Assembly (NCBI GenBank): GCA_017893485.1
Contig: CM030362.1
Location: forward strand, 36,091,565 to 36,155,564
Direction: 5' to 3'
Source: Hemerocallis citrina
Taxonomy: Eukaryota; Streptophyta; Magnoliopsida; Asparagales; Asphodelaceae
DNA: 64,000 nucleotides
Below, piece by piece: positions 57,801 through 64,000 of the stretch. Each line of letters opens with the position of its first letter. The stretch's first letter is position 1. The translations under genes were made by a program, and so were the position numbers. The notes below the pieces were generated by a model. That model was not told the DNA's origin and did no database searches. It saw nothing but the letters and a program-made list of their open reading frames with translations.

Positions 57801-60800
57801 AGAATATCTCTACTTCCCGATGTTTTTGGATAAGACGTAGAATTTAAATCGTTTCGTAGAGATAACCATGAATTTAAATTACTCTTTATCCATTTGGATT
57901 GGTTTGTAACGGGTTGTTGCCCATACGCAGTAGGACAGATCCGTATATAGGTTATTGGGCTTTGAAGAAAGATCCAGTTTTCATTTCAGACCCGTTTGTA
58001 GGTGAAATTACCGTTTTATCCTTGTGAGTTTTAAGATTCATGCCCGATTTGAACGATCCCGATTTAATCATATTTTTAGCTATATCATGAGCCCCCCACT
58101 CCTGGAGACTAAATTTTACAGTCTTTGAGGCGTAGTTTTGTTGTTCTATTGGCGTACAGAATTTTGTCGGAGCTCTTAAGGGAGTTTGGATCTTGCGTCA
58201 AGGTGTAACGGTGCCAATCCGAGCTTGTAAAATGTCCAAAATTATTCTCAGATTTTTGTGCGTGGATTTTTTGTGATTTTTCTGAATTTTTTCCAATTTT
58301 TAATCATTTTTAATTTTTTTATTTAATTTCCGAATTTAAATAATTAATTATAAAAAATTGTAATTAATTATTCTAATTTAATAATTATTATTTTCAGAAT
58401 TTAGAATTATTTTTCTGAATTAATAATTTTTGTTAGAATTTTTAATTAATTTTTTCGATTTTTAATTATTTTTTTGATTTTTTAAATAATTAATTCAATT
58501 AATTAATTAATTAAATGCCTGATGACGTGACACAATCCTGTACGTTGATCACGATCAGGGAGCGCATATCGCAAAACAGCAGTTTTTCCCATTTTCTGTC
58601 CGGAAACGCTTCTGTTCGACAGCTTCGTTCGACGCACGGTGCGAACGTTCGCCGTGCTGACATGTGGCAGTCAACGACGTCCCGTTGACTTTTTTCCCTC
58701 CTTCCCGCCCTCTGCTTCGTCTTCCTTCTTCGTCTCTTGTCGTCTTCTTCATTCGACCTCTCTTCAACTGCGAGAGGAGTTCGGCGAGCACGGAGGAGGG
58801 GCTTCGGCGAAGCTGGAGACGGAGCTCTGGAGCTCGATGGGATTCGACGAGGTGGAAAGCGGAGAGTTTGGCGAGGAGCTCGGCGAATCGACCGAGCTCG
58901 ACATGGCGAGAACTCGTAGCTCGGCTGTGAGGAGCTTGGTGACAGAGATGGTCGGCGAACGATCGAGCTCAACGTCGTTGGAGCTCGACACAGTGGAGGG
59001 GTTCGACACAGGAGCTTGGCGAACGGGGTGAGCTGTGAAGGAGGAGCTCTGAGCGGCGATGGGTTCGGAATGGCGAGAGGGAGAGCTTCGCGAACGATTG
59101 AGCTCGACGTCATTGGAGCTCGACACAGTGGAGGGGTTCGACACAGGAGCTTGACGGCGAACATGGTGAGGAGTTGGTCGAGGAGCTCAAGCTCAGCGAA
59201 CGGGGGGAGTTGTGAAGGTGATGAGCTCGGAGCGGTGAGAAGGAGAGCTCGGCGAATCAACCGAGCTCGACATGGCGAGAACTTGCAGCTCGACTGTGAG
59301 GAGCTTGGCGAAGGAGATGCTCGGCGAACGATCGAGCTCGACGTCATTGGAGCTCGACACAGTGGAGGGCAACGAGGGGGGCTCGGCGAGTTGACGAAGG
59401 AGATGGAGAGGTCGAGCTCGGCATGGAGGTCGTTGGGTTTTCAAAGGGGGCCTGGGTTTTTTTTCTTTTGGTTTTTGGCGCCCATTCGAAGAAGCAGACG
59501 GAGGAGAGAGGTGGTCCGGGTTTGGGTCAAAACGGGTTCATACCCGACCCGTTAGCTCCTAAGTCTTTCTTTTTTGTTTTTTGTTTTGTTTTGGGCGAGT
59601 CTGAGCCGTCGATCCTGATTTGAGCGTGGATTTTGAGGCATAGTTTTTCTCATTTTTTCTTCGGATCATCGTTTGCTCGGCAGAAAATGGCAAGTGCTTG
59701 CGATTGTTGGTGAATGTTTTGAAGAACGTTGGCGAACGAATAGGCGAATCACCGGCGAACGATTTTGGCCTCGTTTCGTTCGGTTCTCCGTTTGCTCGGC
59801 TTGAAACGGCGAGCATGGGGAGCGTGTGTCGAACTACAGATGAGTGACACGTAGCCTAGACCTTTGACTGGTCAACGCCACTTTACTCATTTTTTGATCG
59901 GATCACTATTTGTTCGACACGAAGCGCTGAGCTTGGCGAGCGTATGTCGAACTACAGGAGAGTGATACGTGGCTCTAGACCGTTGACTGGTCAACGCTAC
60001 TGCTCATTTTTCGATCAGAACTGCGTCTGTTCGGCTTGAAATGGCGAGCATGGCTAGCGTGCGTCGAGCTACAGATGAGAGACACGTGGCTTGTGACCGT
60101 TGACTGGTCAACGCCATTGTGCTCATATTTTGATCAGATCACTGTTTGCTTGGCCCGCACAGACCGTTTGGCGAACGCTTGATTGCGGTGAACGCTCGCG
60201 ATGGTTGGCGAATGAACGTGTCACTTCTCGAACCGTATGTCATGTTCGACGAACTGTTGTGTTGCTTGGAGAACGGTCGTGGCGAGCTTCACCGTAACTA
60301 ATTTTTGCGGAGCTATGGAGGTCCGAATCGGGGCATTTGACCACTCGCTTCGAAGCTGACTCGAAGATCTACAATTTCTCTTCAGAAATAAGTTAAAGAA
60401 TCATAATTCTTCATGGTCAAAACAATCCCGCAACATCTTCGCCTTCATAAAGTTGAGAAGTGCTTTATATGACTCTTGGGAAGAGCCATTTGGGAAACAA
60501 GTTTGAGGAGCAACTCTAGGGAAGAGTTGAACTCCGAACTCGTTGAGAAAAGGTTCGCTCAGGAGGCGAGCAGAGCGAAGAGCTTGGCTCTAGAAGAGAG
60601 CCGTTTGGGAGACAAGTTTGGGGAGCAACGCTAGGGTAGAGTTGAGCTCCGAACTTGTTGAGAAGAAGGCCGGGAGGCGAGCGGAGCGAAGAGCATCACC
60701 AGGCCCTAGGAAAGGGCCGTTTGGGAGACAAGTTTGAGGAGCAAGTCTGGGGAAGAGTTGAGCTCCGAACTTTCTTGTTGCAAAATATAACCAGTAGTGG

Positions 60801-63800
60801 TAGTATGAATGTTCGTTTTGAGCCCCGAAATTGCATACTTGCAAGCTGTGAGGGCAATTTTCGAACCATGATTGTGAACTCCGAATTAGTTGCTAAGATA
60901 GTTTTAACAGTTGTGGGAACAATTTCGAATGGTGAGCCACTTTGTACAAGCTTGTTCGCAAGTAGCTAAAGTAGCATCGAACCAAGTGGTGGACTCCAAA
61001 CTTATTGTTTGAGGGGGTTAACGAGTTGTGGGAGCAATTCCGAATGGTGAGCTGCCCCGCACTTGCTTGTTTTCAAGCGGCTAAAGCAACGTCGAACCAA
61101 GTGTTGGATTCCAAATTCATCTTTTGAGCTTACTAAGTTGTGGGAGCAGTCCTGTAGGACAAGCTGGATTCCGAACTTACCGTTTAATGTGTCGTAGATG
61201 TGACTCAGAGAGATAGGAATGCGGCAAATACAATAATTTTCAATAGAAAAAGCTAAGTTTCATTAAGATAAACTAAGCGGCCGCTTCAATGGGGCGAGCC
61301 ATTATTACATGCTTTTGGCGTGTTACAAGCATCGGCCTTATTGAAAACTGAAAACCTACTTCTACGATAGGGTGAAGGCCTTTTTGGAGGAGTTTGGTTC
61401 TCCCCTCATTGGACCTCCATGGATAAGGTGGAGGACGGCCCCAGGTTCGGAATCTTGGTACTCGGCGGGCATCTCTGTTCGCTTGTAGGCTTCTCGGGGT
61501 GGAAGATCGGCCCCGTCTTTTCGGACGAACTTGGCCAGGTGTTCCCGCTGTATGAGTTCTTCGATATCCTCTTTAAGAGCCCGATAATCATTCGTGTCAT
61601 GGCCGTGGTCCCTATGAAAGCAGCACCACTTATCTCTGTTTCTTTTCTTGCCAGGGGTATTCATTCTAGGGGGAGCGCGGAGTAGCCCTTCCTTGCCCAT
61701 CTCCATAAGAACTGCTAATATACTAGCATTGAGAGGAGTGAACTTCTCAAAACGAGGAGTTGGGCGGCATTGGCCATTGTCGTCCCGTTGGAATTTCTTG
61801 GACCCTTCTTCGCTAGTATTCTTCTGTTTGTTCCCGAAAGATGATTCATCAAGAGTGGGAGGGTTGAGAGCCTTTTCCACTCGGATGTACTTCTCACACC
61901 TAAGCAGGAGTTCTGAGAAGTCCCGAGGAGGCTTCTTAGCAAGGGATGCCTTGAGGTCGGCGTTAGTGACGTGCCCGAATGCCACCGAGACTACTGATTG
62001 GTTGAGGGAGGCAAGAGACTGGGCTTCGGCGATGAAGCGCTGAACGTAATCTCTTAGGCGTTCACCCTTTCTTTGGCTGAGGGTCACCAAAGATGCATTT
62101 ATTTTCTCGGCCCGGCGGCTACTCACGAAATGAGTAAGGAAGAGCCATTCGAACTAATCGAATGAGAAGATGGAGGTCGGGGTGAGTCGAGAGTACCATT
62201 CTCTCACAGGCCCCTTCAGCGTGGTAGGGAAGGTTTTGCAAAGGAACTCATCCGAAGCTTGGTGGATCATCATGAGAGTTTTAAAACTCTCGATGTGGTC
62301 GGCGGGGTCCGACTCCCCGTTGTATGACTCAAAGTTAGGAGGCTTGAAGTTTTTCGGGACCAAGACTTCCATGATGGTCCGGGAGAACGGAAGCCTGCTC
62401 GGGCGAAAATTCCTCTCCCGTTGTTTCTCTTATCTGTCAAGTCGGTCAAGGTGCATCTCCATCTCGTGGAGATGGCGGTAGACCGAGTCTTCCCTTCGGT
62501 CATATCTTGCCGAGCCCCGAGACTCTTTCTTATGCGGAAGGAGACTGGGAGTGCGGTGGTGATGACTTGGGGCAGGTTGAGGACTAGGCGTCTGTTGCTC
62601 GTGGTTGGGAGCGACATTGAGGGACCGTAAAACGGCTTCTTGAAAATTTTGGAACTTCGCCCTTGTGACTGGTGTCCCTCCAGCTTGGCGGTCCCTAGGT
62701 GTGGCTCGGCTTACTGGATTATGACTTCTCCGCCAACGACGTGGAGGGGACTCTCTTCGCCTCCTCGAGGGAGGGGATCTTCCGGTCCTCGGCTTGCGGG
62801 GGGTCTGGACTCTCGAGACTATTGGGTGCTCAGGTTGATAGACTCCCTCAAGGGTTCGCCATCCATTCAAGCGAGTTCGGAGGTCAACCCCCTGTTGGCG
62901 GTTAACAATCACATGACGGAGATCCTGCTCGGGAGGGCTTTGAGAAGCCACAGAGTCAACTGAAGGATTGTGGATCGAGACATGGACATGAAGAGGATGT
63001 TGCTTTGGACGACTCCGACGAGAGCCCCCCTGTGTAGCCCTCCGGGACCCTGGAGGGGCCTGTTGGGGAGGAGGCTGTTGAGGAAGAACATCTTGGATTG
63101 GAGGAGGAGGCAGAGGCAGAGGAGTGGCTCGTCGGCTGAAGGCCGCTGCCTTCCCCTTCCCTTTCGGATGCATGGTTTGAAACCACTTTCGCTGATGAAG
63201 GTTGGATTGCTTTTTCGTTTCTCACAGACGGCGCCAATCTGTTGCTACTGATTTTGGTATGGGAGCAAACAGATGAATTTGAATTTTTTGGAAACAATAA
63301 AGCAAATCTGTAGACCTTCACCGACGTTTGACTGGTTTCTTGCCACTGCCGTTGACCTGCAAAAAAGTTCGATGCATCGGGATGGATCCCGGCGACGACC
63401 CCTCCGACGCTCTTGTCAGCAATCTGAAGAATTATGAAAGAGCTTTTGGTAGAAAAATATTCATTACCTTGTTATGGTGGGGGGAGAGAGATATTTATAG
63501 TCGCCTTAGGGACCCGATTCGAGATAAGGATATCTCTACTTCCCGATATTTTTGGATAAGATGTAGAGTTTAAATCGTTTCATAGAGATAACTATGAATT
63601 TGAATTACTCTTTATCCATCTGGGTTGGTTTCTAACGGGTTGCTGCCCATACCCAGTAGGACAGATTCATTTATGGGTTATTGGGCTTTGAAGAAAGACC
63701 CAGTTCCCATTTCAGACCCCTTTGTAGGTGAAATTACCGTTTTACTCCTGAGAGTTTTATGATTCGTGTCCGATTTGAACGGTCCCGATTTAATCCTATT

Positions 63801-64000
63801 TTTAGCCATGTCAGTTAGAGAGAGAGGTAGAGGGGAGAAAATGGACTTAAAATTTTGACAAGTAAAAAGCATATAGTGGTTTAATTTTAGTAATTTCTTC
63901 CCATCACCTTTTCCCAAAATTTTCCCATGTGTAGGTGTTATATTTGTTCACGATCTTTCCCAAAGGAGGACAAAGACAGGCCTGCAGAAGTGGGCATCAG
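54887..64000 (+). CDS. LIP1: LIP1-type small GTPase, 5' part (runs off the window)
   Basis: LIGHT INSENSITIVE PERIOD1 is a plant Rab-like GTPase that modulates the circadian clock and light responses. Coding exons seen are 54887-54986, 56103-56194, 56283-56424 and 63935-64000 (open at the edge). They join in frame with GT-AG borders. The product begins MMFWRGRERDSNRDQNGTVP. The P-loop is GDSGVGKS (residues 31-38), RPPQTIGCSVAVK follows, and the G3 region is WDISGHERYKDC (Asp92, Gly95). The SGH in place of the usual TAG is characteristic of this family. GVIFVHDLSQRR opens exon 4. The NKxD motif would lie beyond the window. Intron 3 is 7.5 kb because of a Gypsy insertion. Confidence 0.93.
55190..55640. 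other. GGCGG-rich repeat in LIP1 intron 1
   Basis: Segments resembling TAGGCGGCCGGTGAATTTGG and, 400 bp later, CACGGCCTAGGTGGTGAGGC flank an AT-rich centre. These are words seen in plant hAT-like MITEs. No TSD was found, so the assignment is tentative. Confidence 0.3.
56425..57511. other. LIP1 intron 3, proximal part
   Basis: Pyrimidine-rich intron sequence with no gene. The segment 56700-56880 is C/T-rich and open by composition only. Confidence 0.4.
57512..58087 (-). repeat. 3' LTR of the Gypsy element
   Basis: On the minus strand it begins TGATATAGC and ends AGCAACA. It aligns along its whole length with 63240-63813, with scattered substitutions and small indels. Confidence 0.9.
58088..58105 (-). 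other. Polypurine tract of the Gypsy element
   Basis: On the minus strand CAGGAGTGGGGGGCTCA directly precedes the 3' LTR. Confidence 0.75.
58750..59420. repeat. Tandem array 1 in the Gypsy spacer (GAGCTCGAC-rich)
   Basis: A unit containing GCGAACGATCGAGCTCGACG and CGACACAGTGGAGGG occurs near 58955, 59090 and 59315. Related shorter segments lie between. Long open frames on both strands here follow from the repeat composition. Confidence 0.8.
59794..60135. repeat. Tandem array 2 in the Gypsy spacer, about 118-bp unit, 3 copies
   Basis: Each unit runs from a GCTCGGCTTGAA/GTTCGACACGAA start, through GTCGA(A/G)CTACAG, to TTGACTGGTCAACGC. The TTGACTGGTCAA portion is palindromic. Units start near 59794, 59914 and 60031. 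Confidence 0.85.
60482..60780. repeat. Tandem array 3 in the Gypsy spacer, about 116-bp unit, 2.5 copies
   Basis: The unit opening AGAGCCRTTTGGGARACAAG, with GAGTTGARCTCCGAACT, starts at about 60482, 60597 and 60714. Looser relatives (GTTGTGGGAGCA) continue to 61160. Confidence 0.85.
61362..63173 (-). pseudogene. Gypsy (Tat-like) gag with two in-frame stops
   Basis: One frame runs from the ATG at 63173 (MHPKGKGKAAAFSRR) to the stop at 61362, 604 codons, broken by stops at 62430-62432 and 62154-62156. An Arg/Pro-rich N-terminus (to about codon 245) precedes the gag domain: PNFESYNGESDPADHIESFK, KGPVREWYSRL, then LSQRKGERLRDYVQRFIAEA. The C-terminus has CCFHRDHGHDTNDYRALKED, the Tat/Athila-type zinc-binding region with one Cys replaced by Tyr. 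No protease follows. The frame is otherwise intact, so it decayed by point mutation. Confidence 0.88.
63230..63239 (-). other. Primer-binding site region of the Gypsy element
   Basis: On the minus strand GATTGGCGCC immediately follows the 5' LTR end (AGCAACA). The TGGCGCC core is typical of Tat/Athila-group elements, thought to be primed by tRNA-Asp. Confidence 0.7.
63240..63813 (-). repeat. 5' LTR of the Gypsy element
   Basis: On the minus strand it begins TGACATGG and ends AGCAACA, 574 bp. A duplication GTTAG follows at 63814-63818 on the plus strand. Confidence 0.9.

Larger units (their letters stand above)
57512..63813 (-). mobile_element. Gag-only Gypsy retrotransposon (Tat-like) in LIP1 intron 3, TSD GTTAG
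   Basis: This 6302-bp element has LTRs at 63240-63813 (5') and 57512-58087 (3') and a perfect duplication GTTAG (57507-57511 and 63814-63818). The primer-binding region (TTGGCGCC) follows the 5' LTR, and a G-rich polypurine tract precedes the 3' LTR. Only gag is recognisable. Protease, reverse transcriptase, RNase H and integrase are absent, and about 3.2 kb between gag and the 3' LTR is non-coding with tandem arrays. LTR identity is roughly 90 percent over the segment I compared, so insertion is old. This fits a non-autonomous TR-GAG/LARD type or a pol-deleted Tat element. Confidence 0.92.

Noticed and set aside
58511..59816. Open frames up to 278 aa in the Gypsy spacer
   Set aside because: They coincide with tandem array 1 and exist in several frames; repeat-driven, not retroviral domains.
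60482..61160. Possible CRISPR-like array
   Set aside because: The units are about 116 bp and adjacent, without unique spacers, inside a plant retrotransposon; this is an ordinary tandem repeat.

Overview
The window is nuclear DNA of a flowering plant, most likely a eudicot. It has intron-rich genes with GT-AG splice sites, AT-rich introns, and plant-type Copia, Tat-like Gypsy, L1-type LINE, hAT, Mutator, Harbinger-like and Helitron elements. Nothing in the sequence fixes the genus.

Three host genes look functional. (1) A hypersensitive-induced reaction (HIR) SPFH protein lies at 10343-13166 on the minus strand, five coding exons, 287 aa. (2) A class VII receptor-like cytoplasmic kinase of the PBL34 type lies at 28669-36203 on the minus strand, six exons, 496 aa. 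(3) The first four coding exons of a LIP1-type small GTPase begin at 54887 on the plus strand and run off the right edge. Every joined exon set keeps one reading frame. HIR and PBL-type kinases are both membrane-associated immunity families, but here they are separated by an 11-kb LINE and nothing suggests co-regulation.

Two host genes are dead. A PIN-type auxin efflux carrier pseudogene (488-4034, minus) is broken by a Copia remnant, an exonic hAT MITE, a frameshift and a stop. Three exons of a UGNT1-like nucleotide-sugar transporter remain at 42908-43327.

Most of the rest is transposable DNA, and many boundaries are fixed by target-site duplications (TSDs) readable in the sequence. They include a young Copia element (5107-9997, TSD GAAAA), an L1-type LINE (16259-27587, 16-bp TSD) split by a 3.2-kb solo LTR (TSD GCAGA), a second solo LTR of the same family in the opposite orientation (47144-50290, TSD ATCAT), and an autonomous-type but decayed MULE (37925-41510, 9-bp TSD). 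There is also a short foldback MULE in the LIP1 promoter (53914-54684, 9-bp TSD), a gag-only Tat-like Gypsy element inside LIP1 intron 3 (57512-63813, TSD GTTAG), several hAT and Harbinger-like MITEs, and Helitron ends.

No defence island, gene cluster or clearly new enzyme system is visible. The least ordinary features are the reiterated short palindromes packed into the two MULE-type elements and one MITE, the nested insertions whose order can be read from TSDs, and the tandem arrays inside the gag-only Gypsy element.
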